Notes under the pieces: generated by a model | What the model was told of the DNA's origin: nothing | The model's input: the letters and a program-made list of their open reading frames with translations, nothing else | Database searches by the model: none | Translations under genes and position numbers: made by a program | From: Candidatus Zixiibacteriota bacterium | GTDB lineage: Bacteria > Zixibacteria > MSB-5A5 > CAIYYT01 | Length of the DNA: 15,525 bases | Direction of reading: 5' to 3' | Assembly (NCBI GenBank): GCA_963205155.1 | Contig: CAUJJY010000207.1 | Coordinates: 1 to 15,525, forward strand | Part shown: positions 1-8,315 of the stretch, piece after piece | Layout of the letters: each line of letters begins with the position of its first letter | Position numbering within the stretch: position 1 is the first letter of the stretch

Positions 1-951
1 GCTCAAAGTCGCGGTGGCGACGGGGTGGCTTTTCTTGATGGTGCCAAGGCTGTACTGGTTAATCCGGCGAACCTCTTTTCTCACAACCAGTGGGAAGTTT
101 ACGTCGATGGTGAATTCGGCGGACCGGGAAATGCGCTCTACTTCTCCAGGCCGGAGGCGAGCTTAGGCACAATTTGCCAATCGATCCGAGTCAACGAGAG
201 ATTCACCGCAGGTTTGGCACTGTCGCGGATACGGGACTTCGGACATTCACTCCGTTTTGAAGAGATCGGTTATGAGGGACCGACAGGAAGATTACTATAT
301 TTCGTATCCGAAATGGAGCTGACGCAGTTAACTGCAGCAGTTGCGTTTCGAATTTACAGCGACTTGCGGTTTGGATTCGCCGTTCACGCGTTGAACTACA
401 GTCTCGATTATCGGAATAACCAATTTCATGTCGTAGACATTAGCGATGACCAGCGCTTCCTGCTATTCCAAATCGGACTGACCAAGCAGTTTGGAGATAT
501 GCGACTGGCGCTTTCGCTTAAGAGTGGAGAGGATTACGGGCTTAAGGAAGATCTTGGCTTCACCGACTTCGGCGAACGCAGTGTCAAAATTCCGGCAGAA
601 TTAGGGGTAGGAGCGGTCTATCGGGACCTGGTGTCAGTAGACTTTAAATACTACTTCATTGAGTCGTCATACTATGACGATGAGAGGCTGATGCAAATCG
701 GAGGCGGGCTGCACTTGCCGATTTATCGACACAGAGATCGAGCGATGATTCATCTCAACGTAGGCGGGATGTACAAAGACAATCCCGACTTCTATACCCT
801 CGATTATGACCAGATATTCTTGAATGTTGGAGCGGAGGTTGAGATCGGCCGTGCCGGACTTTACCTGACACTATTGAACGGAGAACTTTCGAAGGAGGAA
901 GAGGCGAGGCTTACAGAGGTGGTTGCCGGACTAAGCTTGCGCATTATGTAG
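1..951 (+). CDS. PorV/UPF0164-like outer-membrane beta-barrel protein, 5'-truncated
   Basis: The reading frame is open from base 1 and ends at TAG 949-951, giving 316 codons of a gene that starts upstream. A GTG at 25 exists, but the residues before it (AQSRGGDG) continue the same glycine-rich segment, so it is probably not the start. Codons 5-25 contain a Gly-rich stretch leading into LVNPANL. This resembles the 'GA...NPAGL' N-terminal signature of PorV/PorQ/UPF0164-type outer-membrane barrels. The rest has the texture of a transmembrane barrel: alternating polar and hydrophobic residues, many Tyr/Phe, and short charged turns, ending in an amphipathic strand (GLSLRIM). The last residue is Met rather than the usual aromatic. 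Any signal peptide would be upstream of the window. Partners and substrate are unknown. Other barrel families such as FadL-like or PorP/SprF-like are possible. Confidence 0.6.
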   Translation, partial: AQSRGGDGVAFLDGAKAVLVNPANLFSHNQWEVYVDGEFGGPGNALYFSRPEASLGTICQSIRVNERFTAGLALSRIRDFGHSLRFEEIGYEGPTGRLLYFVSEMELTQLTAAVAFRIYSDLRFGFAVHALNYSLDYRNNQFHVVDISDDQRFLLFQIGLTKQFGDMRLALSLKSGEDYGLKEDLGFTDFGERSVKIPAELGVGAVYRDLVSVDFKYYFIESSYYDDERLMQIGGGLHLPIYRHRDRAMIHLNVGGMYKDNPDFYTLDYDQIFLNVGAEVEIGRAGLYLTLLNGELSKEEEARLTEVVAGLSLRIM

Positions 952-1011
952 CAACTCATGCGCGAGTGTTAAACCTTGACAGGTGAAGGCGAAATCGCTC
1001 ACTTATCCGGC

Positions 1012-2445
1012 ATGAAACTTAATAATTCCGACTCGACCAAGATCATCTGCACGCTCGGACCTGCAAGCTCCGACGAGCACACGATAGAACAGCTCGCACG
1101 CCACGGTATGGCGGTTGCGCGGCTGAATTTCTCCCACGGTACGCATGAATTTCACAAACAACTGATTTCCAGCGTTCGCAAGGTCTCACGCAAGCTGGAT
1201 CAACCGATCGCGATATTACAGGATCTGTCCGGTCCAAAGATTCGCGTCGGCAGGATTGTTGACGGTGCGGTGCGAATCGAGACCGGTTCGACTTTGACCG
1301 TCGTTGCGCACGATATTCTCGGTGATGCCACGATGATATCGGCATCACCCGCAAACTTGATTCCCGATCTCAAACTCGGCGACCTAATCTTCATTGACGA
1401 TGGCATGATTCGTCTTCAGGTGCTTGAGTCGGGTCACGAATCGACCAAGGCAACAGTGATAAAGGGTGGATTGCTCAAGGAGCATAAAGGGATAAACCTG
1501 CCGCATTCGACCTTGACACTGCCGTCGCTGACAAAGAAAGATCTGAAAGATCTGGAGTTTGGACTTGAACATGGGGTCGATTGGATTGCGCTGTCGTTTG
1601 TTCGGTCGGCAGACGACGTTTTACATCTCAAGAAAGAAATCGCAAAGCGAGGCCACGACACTCCGGTCATCGCGAAGCTGGAGAAGCCGCAGGCGATAAA
1701 GAAGCTTTCTGAAATCATCAACGCAGCTGACGGCATCATGGTCGCCCGCGGCGATCTAGGCGTTGAGATGCCGCTCGATGAAGTGCCGATGATCCAGAAG
1801 ACCATTATTACGACGGCAAATGAAATGCATAAACCGGTGATTACGGCGACGCAGATGCTGGAGTCGATGACACAGAATATCACACCGACACGGGCGGAAG
1901 TTTCCGATGTCGCCAATGCGATTCTCGACGGCACCGACTGTGTGATGCTCTCGGGTGAGACGGCTGCAGGACTTTATCCGGTAGAAGTTGTTGCCCAAAT
2001 GGCCAGGATCATCCACACGACCGAGGCGCGCATGAGAAGCCGCTTCGAACCAGTTTTCAATTTCATTGGAAAGCCAGCCTGTGAGTTTCCGGTCGCGATT
2101 GCCGAGGCGGCAATTTCGATGGCGCAGGAGATTGATGCCCGTTTGATCGCTTGTTTTACGCAATCAGGATTGTCGGCGCGGTTGGTTTCGAAGCAGAAAG
2201 CTTCGGTGCCGATTATTGCTTTCACGCCCCATCGCGCGATCGTAAACCGTCTGGCTCTGCTGCGCGGGGTCTTTCCGAGCTATGTCCCGCATTTCCGGTC
2301 GGTCGACCAGATGATCAACCACGTCGAAAACAGCCTTAAGAAGGATCGAATCGTCAAAAAGGGCGATAATGTCGTAATCGTGGCTTCTGCGCCGGTCAAC
2401 ATCCACGGCGACACAAATATGCTGAAATTGCACACGATTTCGTAA
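1012..2445 (+). CDS. pyk: Pyruvate kinase
   Basis: Cytoplasmic glycolytic enzyme that transfers phosphate from phosphoenolpyruvate to ADP, giving pyruvate and ATP. From ATG 1012 it is 477 residues, the usual length for a bacterial enzyme without the extra C-terminal PEP-utiliser domain. Family motifs appear in order: CTLGPASS at 13-20, RLNFSHG at 38-43 region, DLSGPKIRVG at 71-80 opening the B domain, and GINLP at 160-164 closing it. The signature VIAKLEKPQAI at 219-229 carries catalytic Lys222 and metal-ligand Glu224. ARGDLGVE follows at 245-252, then TATQMLESM at 278-286 and TPTRAEVSDVANA at 291-303. The C-terminal domain (about 365-477) contains the family-typical FTQSGLSARLVSKQK. The frame can also be read from TTG 976 with 12 more residues. 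ATG 1012 is preferred because the extra residues are not family-like, although neither start has a good ribosome site (an AAGG lies about 23 bases before the ATG). Confidence 0.96.
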   Translation: MKLNNSDSTKIICTLGPASSDEHTIEQLARHGMAVARLNFSHGTHEFHKQLISSVRKVSRKLDQPIAILQDLSGPKIRVGRIVDGAVRIETGSTLTVVAHDILGDATMISASPANLIPDLKLGDLIFIDDGMIRLQVLESGHESTKATVIKGGLLKEHKGINLPHSTLTLPSLTKKDLKDLEFGLEHGVDWIALSFVRSADDVLHLKKEIAKRGHDTPVIAKLEKPQAIKKLSEIINAADGIMVARGDLGVEMPLDEVPMIQKTIITTANEMHKPVITATQMLESMTQNITPTRAEVSDVANAILDGTDCVMLSGETAAGLYPVEVVAQMARIIHTTEARMRSRFEPVFNFIGKPACEFPVAIAEAAISMAQEIDARLIACFTQSGLSARLVSKQKASVPIIAFTPHRAIVNRLALLRGVFPSYVPHFRSVDQMINHVENSLKKDRIVKKGDNVVIVASAPVNIHGDTNMLKLHTIS

Positions 2446-2486
2446 ATAATGGGTGAAAGCCGGCTGGCTCGATGACTCCGGCATCC

Positions 2487-2503
2487 GGCAGGATTGCCCT
2501 GCC
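2487..2503 (+). terminator. Possible weak terminator hairpin after pyk
   Basis: GGCAGG (2487-2492) and CCTGCC (2498-2503) form a perfect 6-bp stem with a 5-base loop, starting 41 bases after the pyruvate kinase stop. It is followed by only a loose T-rich stretch (ATTTCCTGTTGCT) rather than a clean T run, so intrinsic termination is uncertain. Confidence 0.35.
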
Positions 2504-2511
2504 ATTTCCTG

Positions 2512-2539
2512 TTGCTAAGATCAACGAATGAGGTATATT
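2512..2539 (+). promoter_or_regulatory. Candidate sigma70-like promoter for the SRPBCC gene
   Basis: TTGCTA (2512-2517, 4 of 6 to TTGACA) lies 16 bp before TATATT (2534-2539, 5 of 6 to TATAAT). Transcription would begin around 2546. That gives an almost leaderless message for ATG 2548 or a very short leader for ATG 2557. The position just after the possible pyk terminator supports an independent transcript. This is seen by eye only. Confidence 0.35.
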
Positions 2540-2556
2540 CTCAAACTATGGGAGTT

Positions 2557-3435
2557 ATGAAAAGACGCTTGCGGATGAAAATCCGTATTGATGCGGAACC
2601 GACCAAGATATTTGACGCGGTAACCAATCCGCTCAAACTGTCGATTTGGTTCTGCAACAAGGGCGAAGTCAATCTCAAGGTGCGCGGCGCCATCCGGATG
2701 TCCGGGGAAAATTGTGCGGCGACGACGTTTCGCGAGAAAGAAATCGTCGGAAGTATCACGGAACTCGATCCGAACCGGTTGATCAAGTTCAGCTGGCCGA
2801 TTAATGGAACGCAGTCGGAGGTAACCTGGCAGATTGACGAGAAGCGAAACTTCTGCGATTTTCTGGTGACCCACGACAAGATTCCGGATAATTCGATGAT
2901 GATGGATGCGTGGCTGATCTATCTTTACAATCTGCAATCGCTTCTGCATGTTAACCGGCCGTCGTATCGCCTTGACTATGCGCGGCTGGATAAGGGGACG
3001 ATCCGGCGCGAGTTGTTTATTGAGGCGCTGCCGCCGGCGATTTTCAAAGCGTTGACCGATCAGCGCGATTTGCGCGTTTGGTTTTCCTCTGATGCCGAGG
3101 TCGATGCGCAAGTCGACGGCAAGTATTTGACCGGCTGGAAGGATGCTAACGGAAACCCGGACGGCTCACAGAAGATTGTCGAACTGGTGGAGAACAAGAA
3201 GCTGGCGTATGATTGGCGCTATTCCGGAGGGCCAGCGGGCGATTTGGTGACCTGGGAGTTGCTGCGTATCGGCGAAAAGACGCGAGTGACAGTCAAACAC
3301 TCGGGATTTCCGCCGGAAGTTGACACAAAGGGATTTACTCAAGGGTGGCATGCTTTCATTCTCGGACTGAAGGACTTCTGCGAGACTCGCGGGCGCATGT
3401 CCTACACGATTATCGATGGCGATTGGTCGGCTTAG
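2557..3435 (+). CDS. Tandem AHSA1/SRPBCC (START-like) domain protein
   Basis: A cytoplasmic protein of 292 residues from ATG 2557, with no signal peptide or membrane segment. It contains two consecutive AHSA1-like SRPBCC domains. The first (about 8-133) opens with RIDAEPTKIFDAVTNPLKLSIWF. The second (about 148-277) opens with RELFIEALPPAIFKALTDQRDLRVWF. Both show the family's 'A-P-x-x-[IV]-[FW]-x-A-[LV]-T' start, followed by W and F. A Trp near each end (W91 in domain 1, GWHAFILGLKDF in the last helix of domain 2) fits the hydrophobic-cavity fold. The family includes stress-related and ligand-binding proteins, and no substrate can be assigned. Alternative in-frame starts are ATG 2548 (3 residues longer) and 2494 (21 residues longer). 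The longest is unlikely because it lies in the pyk terminator region. The gene runs convergently towards the polysaccharide operon, 53 bp from its last stop codon, with no clear bidirectional terminator between them. Confidence 0.82.
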   Translation: MKRRLRMKIRIDAEPTKIFDAVTNPLKLSIWFCNKGEVNLKVRGAIRMSGENCAATTFREKEIVGSITELDPNRLIKFSWPINGTQSEVTWQIDEKRNFCDFLVTHDKIPDNSMMMDAWLIYLYNLQSLLHVNRPSYRLDYARLDKGTIRRELFIEALPPAIFKALTDQRDLRVWFSSDAEVDAQVDGKYLTGWKDANGNPDGSQKIVELVENKKLAYDWRYSGGPAGDLVTWELLRIGEKTRVTVKHSGFPPEVDTKGFTQGWHAFILGLKDFCETRGRMSYTIIDGDWSA

Positions 3436-3488
3436 ACGCAATCGTTCCATACAATTTTACACTGCAACTGAACTGATCTGGAAATGGC

Positions 3489-4907
3489 TTAACGGCCAGT
3501 GGCGTTAATGACGGCCGGGATCGTGCGCAGGAGTATCTTGGCGTCGAGCATCAGCGACCAGTTATCGATGTATTCGAGATCCTGGCGCATCCATTGGTCA
3601 AAAGAGGAGTCGTTGCGATCGCCGACTTGCCAGAGGCAGGTGATGCCGGGCTTCATCGACAGTTTGCGGCGCTGCCACAAGTCGTAGTGCTTGACTTCAT
3701 CGGGCAATGGTGGGCGCGGACCGACAAGTGACATTTCGCCGCGGACGACGTTGAGCAGCTGAGGCAACTCATCGAGTGAGAGTTTACGCAAGATCTTGCC
3801 GACCGGTGTTATGCGCGGGTCGTCTTTTATTTTGAAGGCGTGGCCGTCCATTTCGTTGAGATGTGCAAGTGACTTCTTCAGCGATTCGGCATTGCTGACC
3901 ATCGTCCGGAACTTGAGCACACGGAAGCGGCGACCGTGCAGTCCACAGCGCTCCTGTCCGAACAGCACCGGGCCGCGGGACGTGAATTTGATTGCAGCAG
4001 CTATCGAGATCAGCAGCGGTGACAACGCCAACACGCCGATTGCTGCGGCGACGCGATCAAGCATCGCTTTGAGGAGAATGGCAGTGGTGACTTCGGGTTC
4101 GCGGGAGTAAACGATTGCCGGCTTTCCGGCGAATTCGGAAACTTGGTAGCGCGACGCCGTCAATTCGATGAAGTCGGCCTGCATGCAGACCATCACGCCC
4201 ATTTCCTCGCAAATCAGCATGGCTTCGCGGACATCATCGATTCGCCGACCGGGAACGGTGAAGAATACATAGTCAATGTGATTTTCGCGGATCAGATCCG
4301 GCAGTTTCTCCAACGAGCCAATCAGCGGAATGTCGCGATAGCGGTAAAGGGCCTTTTTGAGGTCGACGGTATCGAGTGAAATTATCCCGACAGCTTTCAG
4401 TCCCCATTGCTTTTGCTCGATCATCTGGTCGACGACTTCACGGACGCGGTTACGAGTTCCAACGACGAGCGCCTGCTGTCGGTTGTAGCCGCGAGCGCGC
4501 CAATGATGAAGGGTTTTCAGCAAGAAGAGGCGCAAGGTGAAGAGCGCGGTAAACTGCAGGAGGACGAGCAGAGAAAACTGCAATCGCGGCATTGCCGGGA
4601 ATTTGAGCATGTAGATTCCGGCCACAAACAGCGCTGCGGAGTAGGTAACAATTGTGAGGGACTCTTTCGCAAAGTCGCGGACGCCTTTGAGGCGATAGAC
4701 GTAGCGTTCACCGCGCAGGTAAATCACAGCGCTGAGAACGAAAAGCAGCAATGTTGTGTGCCGGTAAGAAATCAGCGAATAGGTTAATACTTCGCCGCGA
4801 ATCAGGTGTTCAAGTACAGCGGAAGCGGCGAGAGCAGTCACGCTCAAGAGATTGTCGAGCAAGAAATTCAGTTTGCGGAAGCGGGCGACATTCTTGCGCA
4901 ACATCAT
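3489..4907 (-). CDS. Exopolysaccharide polyprenyl-phosphate sugar-1-phosphate transferase (WbaP/EpsE type)
   Basis: Membrane enzyme that would move a sugar-1-phosphate from a nucleotide sugar to undecaprenyl phosphate, the first step of lipid-linked glycan synthesis. It has 472 residues, typical of the large polyprenyl-phosphate glycosyl-1-phosphate transferases. The N-terminal part has four predicted membrane helices (about 15-35, 48-65, 84-103, 111-130). A CoA-binding-3-like Rossmann segment follows (ALVVGTRNRVREVV at 146-159, to about 240). The C-terminal catalytic domain (about 275-472) starts with a hydrophobic helix near 284-307. It contains FRVLKFRTM (328-336), DPRITPVGKILRKLSLDELPQ with the Asp379-Glu380 dyad, MSLVGPRPPLP (392-402) and KPGITCLWQV. 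The K-R-x-x-D entry motif is K280-A-M-L-D284, so the Arg is replaced by Ala. This is the last gene of the operon. ATG 4907 is followed immediately by a second ATG at 4904, and the upstream GGAG fits the second slightly better. The acceptor sugar is unknown. Confidence 0.93.
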   Translation of the reverse strand: MMLRKNVARFRKLNFLLDNLLSVTALAASAVLEHLIRGEVLTYSLISYRHTTLLLFVLSAVIYLRGERYVYRLKGVRDFAKESLTIVTYSAALFVAGIYMLKFPAMPRLQFSLLVLLQFTALFTLRLFLLKTLHHWRARGYNRQQALVVGTRNRVREVVDQMIEQKQWGLKAVGIISLDTVDLKKALYRYRDIPLIGSLEKLPDLIRENHIDYVFFTVPGRRIDDVREAMLICEEMGVMVCMQADFIELTASRYQVSEFAGKPAIVYSREPEVTTAILLKAMLDRVAAAIGVLALSPLLISIAAAIKFTSRGPVLFGQERCGLHGRRFRVLKFRTMVSNAESLKKSLAHLNEMDGHAFKIKDDPRITPVGKILRKLSLDELPQLLNVVRGEMSLVGPRPPLPDEVKHYDLWQRRKLSMKPGITCLWQVGDRNDSSFDQWMRQDLEYIDNWSLMLDAKILLRTIPAVINATGR

Positions 4908-4919
4908 ATCTCCGGCCTA
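4908..4919 (-). promoter_or_regulatory. Stop-linked ribosome site before the sugar transferase gene
   Basis: On the minus strand the upstream gene's TAG is followed by GCCGGAGAT and then ATGATG. The GGAG serves ATG 4907 (gap 2) or ATG 4904 (gap 5). The 9-bp junction implies translational coupling. Confidence 0.6.
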
Positions 4920-6161
4920 TGTCGTCAGGCAGTCGTTAAGGTATGAGAGATACTTAATGGCCAGATCCCGGTGGCTGCAATTCTTGCGGGCGAAGTCGCG
5001 GCCGTTGGCGCCGAGTTCTTGTGCAAGTACGCGATCATCAGCCATTTGCGCGATCTTCTCGCTAAGGTCGACGTCGTTATCGGGTTCGACGGCGATACCG
5101 GCGTGCGCCTTCTCAACGAGATTTTTGGATTCACCTTTGGCTCCGATTAGCATCGGTTTGCCGCTCGCCATAACTTCATAGATTTTGGACGGGATATTCT
5201 TGGTAAAGAGGTCGGCCTTGCGGAGCGGCACCAGGCAGAGGTCGGATGCGGCGTAATATTGTGCAATGCGGTTACGATCCTGCTGGGGCACGAAGGTGAC
5301 GTTGTCGAGTTTGAGCTCGTTGGTGGTGGAGACTAAATTCTCTTTGTCGGCGCCATCACCGACGAAGAGGAAGCGGATATCATCGCGCTGACGCAGGCGA
5401 TTAGCGGCTCCGATGACCGTGCCAAGATTGTGCGCCATGCCGTGAGTGCCGATGTACGACACCAGGAAATGGCCGTTGAGGTCGTGCCGATCGCGGATGT
5501 CGTGGTCGTCCACCGCCTGACTGAAGCGCTCGAAATCGACTCCATTGGTGACAAGGACGATCTTATCAGCCGGGATGCCGCGCTGGGTGAGGATATCGAC
5601 TGTGCCTTGTGCGACCGCGACAATCAGCGCGGCGCGGCGGTATAAGAACATTTCGATGTGTTCAAGAAACTTGATTATCAGACCGCGCTTCATGGCGCCG
5701 ACGGCGACGATTTCCTCGGGCCAGACATCGCGAACCTCGAAGGTAAACGGCGCGCGTTTGAAAATGCTTACGATATAACCGGCAACCGCGACGAAGAACT
5801 GCGGAGAGGTGGCGATGACGATATCCTGTTTGCCGGAACGGAAAATGCAGGATACGATCGCCGAGAACATGAATGAGAGATAATTCAGAATTCGTTTGGC
5901 GAAACCCTTGTTCGGCGCCGCGTAAACGTAACTGCGAAGGACTTTCACGCCATCGTGGTTCTCGGTTTCAAAGACTTTGCCGCGATATTCCGGCGGGATG
6001 ATGCCGTGCGGATGATTGGGAAAACCGGTAGCAACGGTCACTTTGTGGCCGAGTTCTTTCCAGATACGACTGAATTGTGATACGCGTACGGCCGGAGCGT
6101 TGACTTCGGGCGGGAAGTAATGACTTATATAGAGGATCCGCAGTTGTCTGTTCGTTGCCAT
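4917..6161 (-). CDS. GT4 glycosyltransferase, WbuB-like
   Basis: Cytoplasmic or membrane-associated GT-B glycosyltransferase, 414 residues, the usual length for the family. The N-terminal half starts with RILYISHYFPPEVNAPAVR (8-26) and GFPNHPHG (46-53). These are typical of WbuB-type GT4 enzymes, which add amino-deoxy sugars such as N-acetyl-fucosamine in O-antigen pathways. FEVRDVWPEE (141-150) and VTNGVDFERF (204-213) mark the linker to the donor-binding half. SYIGTHGMAHNLGTVI (235-250) and NIPSKIYEVMASGKPML (322-338) belong to the nucleotide-sugar site, with Glu329 in the conserved acidic position. A hydrophobic stretch near 91-107 and another at 121-134 could sit against the membrane. The start at 6161 is supported by AAGGA, which overlaps the previous stop codon. 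The donor sugar is not determinable. The name indicates family resemblance only. Confidence 0.9.
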   Translation of the reverse strand: MATNRQLRILYISHYFPPEVNAPAVRVSQFSRIWKELGHKVTVATGFPNHPHGIIPPEYRGKVFETENHDGVKVLRSYVYAAPNKGFAKRILNYLSFMFSAIVSCIFRSGKQDIVIATSPQFFVAVAGYIVSIFKRAPFTFEVRDVWPEEIVAVGAMKRGLIIKFLEHIEMFLYRRAALIVAVAQGTVDILTQRGIPADKIVLVTNGVDFERFSQAVDDHDIRDRHDLNGHFLVSYIGTHGMAHNLGTVIGAANRLRQRDDIRFLFVGDGADKENLVSTTNELKLDNVTFVPQQDRNRIAQYYAASDLCLVPLRKADLFTKNIPSKIYEVMASGKPMLIGAKGESKNLVEKAHAGIAVEPDNDVDLSEKIAQMADDRVLAQELGANGRDFARKNCSHRDLAIKYLSYLNDCLTT

Positions 6162-6173
6162 ATTTCGTCCTTA
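6162..6173 (-). promoter_or_regulatory. Stop-embedded ribosome site before the WbuB-like gene
   Basis: On the minus strand the stop TAA is followed by GGACGAAAT and then ATG. The Shine-Dalgarno AAGGA uses the last two bases of the stop codon and lies 6 bases before the ATG. This is the same 9-bp layout as two other junctions in the operon. Confidence 0.65.
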
Positions 6174-8315
6174 ATTCAGTGCCAGCCTCTCGCCGATGCG
6201 TAACGATGTAAGTGCGGTGATGGTCGCTTCGGTTGAATGGAAGAATGATTCGACTTCTTCCGGAGTCTGGCCGGACTTAATCATTCGGCAGAACTCCTGG
6301 AGTTCGGCGTCGAAGCCTTTGTTCATGGCGCCGCGATAGAGGGAGCGCATCTTGCCATTCGCGAACAGCGAGAGTTCGCGGAAGTCGAGCATGGAAAGCA
6401 CTTCACCATCGCAAAAGAATTGCAGAGTCTCTTTGGGATATGATTTATCACCCATAGCCGTGTAAATCACCACTCCTGTTGATCCGTCGGTCATCGCCAG
6501 GTTGATTATGATATTGTCGTCATTTAAGAACTGTCCCCTTGAGCCGTTGATCGAGGCGGTGCTGACTGTCGCCACGCGCTCATCGAGTAGATTTGTTATC
6601 AGATCGATGAAGTGGCAGACTTCGCCAAGGATGCGGCCGCCACCAATGTTATCGTCCTGAATCCAGTTTTGTTTAGGGATGTAGCCGGCGTTGATGGTGT
6701 AAGTGAACACGACGGGATTAACCCGCGTGCACAGGTGCTTTTTCATTTTCTGCGCACAAGTCGAATAGCGGCGATTGAATCCGACCATCAAAGTCGTGCC
6801 GGAGCGTCGATAGGCTGCGCGGATATCTTCAAGTTCGCGTGAGGTCAAGCACAGCGGTTTCTCGACAAAGACGTGCTTGTTGTACTCCAGTGCGCGCAGT
6901 ACCTGCGTTGCGTGGAGATTGTGGGGCGTGGCAATTATTACCGCGTCGAGTGACGGATCTTCTATGAGGGCATCTTCGGATTCGGCGATGCCGTCAAAAC
7001 GGTATTGATCGGCAACGGCGCGGGCTTTGTGCGGCGTGGCCGAATAGAGAGTCTGCAGGCGGAAGGACTTATTGCCTTGGAGCACAGGCATCAAGACGCC
7101 GGTCGAGAAATTTCCAGCGCCAAGAAAGCCGGTGGCGATCGTGTCCGACTTGGGAATTGTGCGTGATGTAGCGATGATTGGTTTACGTTCGACGACCGTG
7201 TCACCATAATTCAACAGCAGACCAAGCACTTTGTCGGTCTCGATGCGTGCGAAGGCTTCGGCGGCGCGACTGATTTCATAGGTATCGGTGATGAGCGATT
7301 TGACATCGACCTTACCCTCGGCGACGAGATCGAGAAATGAGCGCATATTGCGGTTCTCCGCCCAACGCACATAGGCGATCGGATAGTCGTTGCCCTGCTC
7401 TTCATAGCTGGGGTCATATCGACCAGGGCCATAGGAGCGGGAGAGATTGAGCGAGAGTTCCTTGTTATAAAACGGCTTGCGCGGGATATCCATGGCGACG
7501 TCACCAACAATCGTCACGCGGCCGCGATCACGGCAGATTTCGGCAGCAAATTCGACCGGTTGATTTGACTTTGTGGCGGCGGTGATGATCACGCAATCGA
7601 CGCCGAGACCGCCGGTAAACTGCGCGATGGCTTTGGCGGCGAGATCGTCACCGGAGTTGACCAGCAAATCTGCGCCAAAACGGGATGTCTCGGCAAGACG
7701 CTGTTCGTCGATATCGATTCCAATCACCTGACAGCCGCTGGCTTTGAGAAGCTGCACAGTGATTTGACCAAGCAAGCCAAGACCGATCACGGCGACGCGT
7801 TCGCCGAGTGTTACCGATGCCTGGCGTACACCCCAGAGGGCGATTGCACCGAGTGTGACGAAGGCGCCTTCTTGATGGCTTAACGTCGACGGCAGATGCA
7901 CTGCGAGATTTTTGGGAACATAGATTTGTTCGGCGTGGCAGGCATAGCCGAATCCGGCGCAGGCGACGCGGTCGCCGACGGCGAATTCGTGAACGCCGGC
8001 GGCAGTTTCGACAACGACACCGCTGGAGCTGTACCCCAGCGGAATAGGCGAGTTGAGTTTGGCGCGGACCTTGTTGAATGTATTGACCAGCCCCTCGGTG
8101 CGGACTTTGTCGAGAACCTGCTTGACCAGATCGGGACGCGAGCGTGCCTTGCCGGCGAGACTTTGCGATGCCAGATCGATGATGGCGCGCTCGGTGCCGG
8201 GCGAAATCAGAGAATAGCGATTGTCGACGACGATGCCGTTCGGTTTGCAGGACGGCAGAGGGCAATCTTCGGTGAGCAGGCCATTCTTACGCGGGTATTG
8301 CAGTACCTGCTTCAT
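6171..8315 (-). CDS. Bi-domain oxidoreductase: MDR-type dehydrogenase fused to Gfo/Idh/MocA
   Basis: A fusion of 714 residues. Residues 1 to about 370 form a medium-chain dehydrogenase/reductase: an N-terminal GroES-like part with YSLISPGTE (34-42), LGYSSSGVV (93-101) and VGDRVACAGFGYACHAE, then a Rossmann fold with VAVIGLGLLG (174-183). Where zinc alcohol dehydrogenases have the catalytic Cys there is Ser38-Pro-Gly-Thr, and the four-Cys structural-zinc lobe is absent, so it probably works without zinc. After a linker (about 371-392), residues 393-714 form a Gfo/Idh/MocA oxidoreductase with TGFLGAGNFSTG (395-406), the HVFVEKPL motif (481-488; Lys486 in the usual catalytic position) and MVGFNRRYS (510-518). 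Both halves would bind NAD(P). Such fusions occur in polysaccharide loci, where they are presumed to oxidise or epimerise a sugar or sugar nucleotide. The substrate is unknown. Heparinase-like partners often seen nearby in other genomes are absent here. ATG 8315 follows AAGGCGG with a suitable gap. Confidence 0.9.
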   Translation of the reverse strand: MKQVLQYPRKNGLLTEDCPLPSCKPNGIVVDNRYSLISPGTERAIIDLASQSLAGKARSRPDLVKQVLDKVRTEGLVNTFNKVRAKLNSPIPLGYSSSGVVVETAAGVHEFAVGDRVACAGFGYACHAEQIYVPKNLAVHLPSTLSHQEGAFVTLGAIALWGVRQASVTLGERVAVIGLGLLGQITVQLLKASGCQVIGIDIDEQRLAETSRFGADLLVNSGDDLAAKAIAQFTGGLGVDCVIITAATKSNQPVEFAAEICRDRGRVTIVGDVAMDIPRKPFYNKELSLNLSRSYGPGRYDPSYEEQGNDYPIAYVRWAENRNMRSFLDLVAEGKVDVKSLITDTYEISRAAEAFARIETDKVLGLLLNYGDTVVERKPIIATSRTIPKSDTIATGFLGAGNFSTGVLMPVLQGNKSFRLQTLYSATPHKARAVADQYRFDGIAESEDALIEDPSLDAVIIATPHNLHATQVLRALEYNKHVFVEKPLCLTSRELEDIRAAYRRSGTTLMVGFNRRYSTCAQKMKKHLCTRVNPVVFTYTINAGYIPKQNWIQDDNIGGGRILGEVCHFIDLITNLLDERVATVSTASINGSRGQFLNDDNIIINLAMTDGSTGVVIYTAMGDKSYPKETLQFFCDGEVLSMLDFRELSLFANGKMRSLYRGAMNKGFDAELQEFCRMIKSGQTPEEVESFFHSTEATITALTSLRIGERLALN

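Noticed and set aside
976..981. TTGACA as a -35 box for the pyruvate kinase gene, or TTG 976 as its start codon
   Set aside because: No -10-like hexamer lies 16-18 bp downstream, and the 12 extra residues from TTG are unlike the family N-terminus.
3436..3488. Bidirectional terminator between the convergent genes
   Set aside because: No stem of useful length followed by a T run is visible on either strand in these 53 bases.
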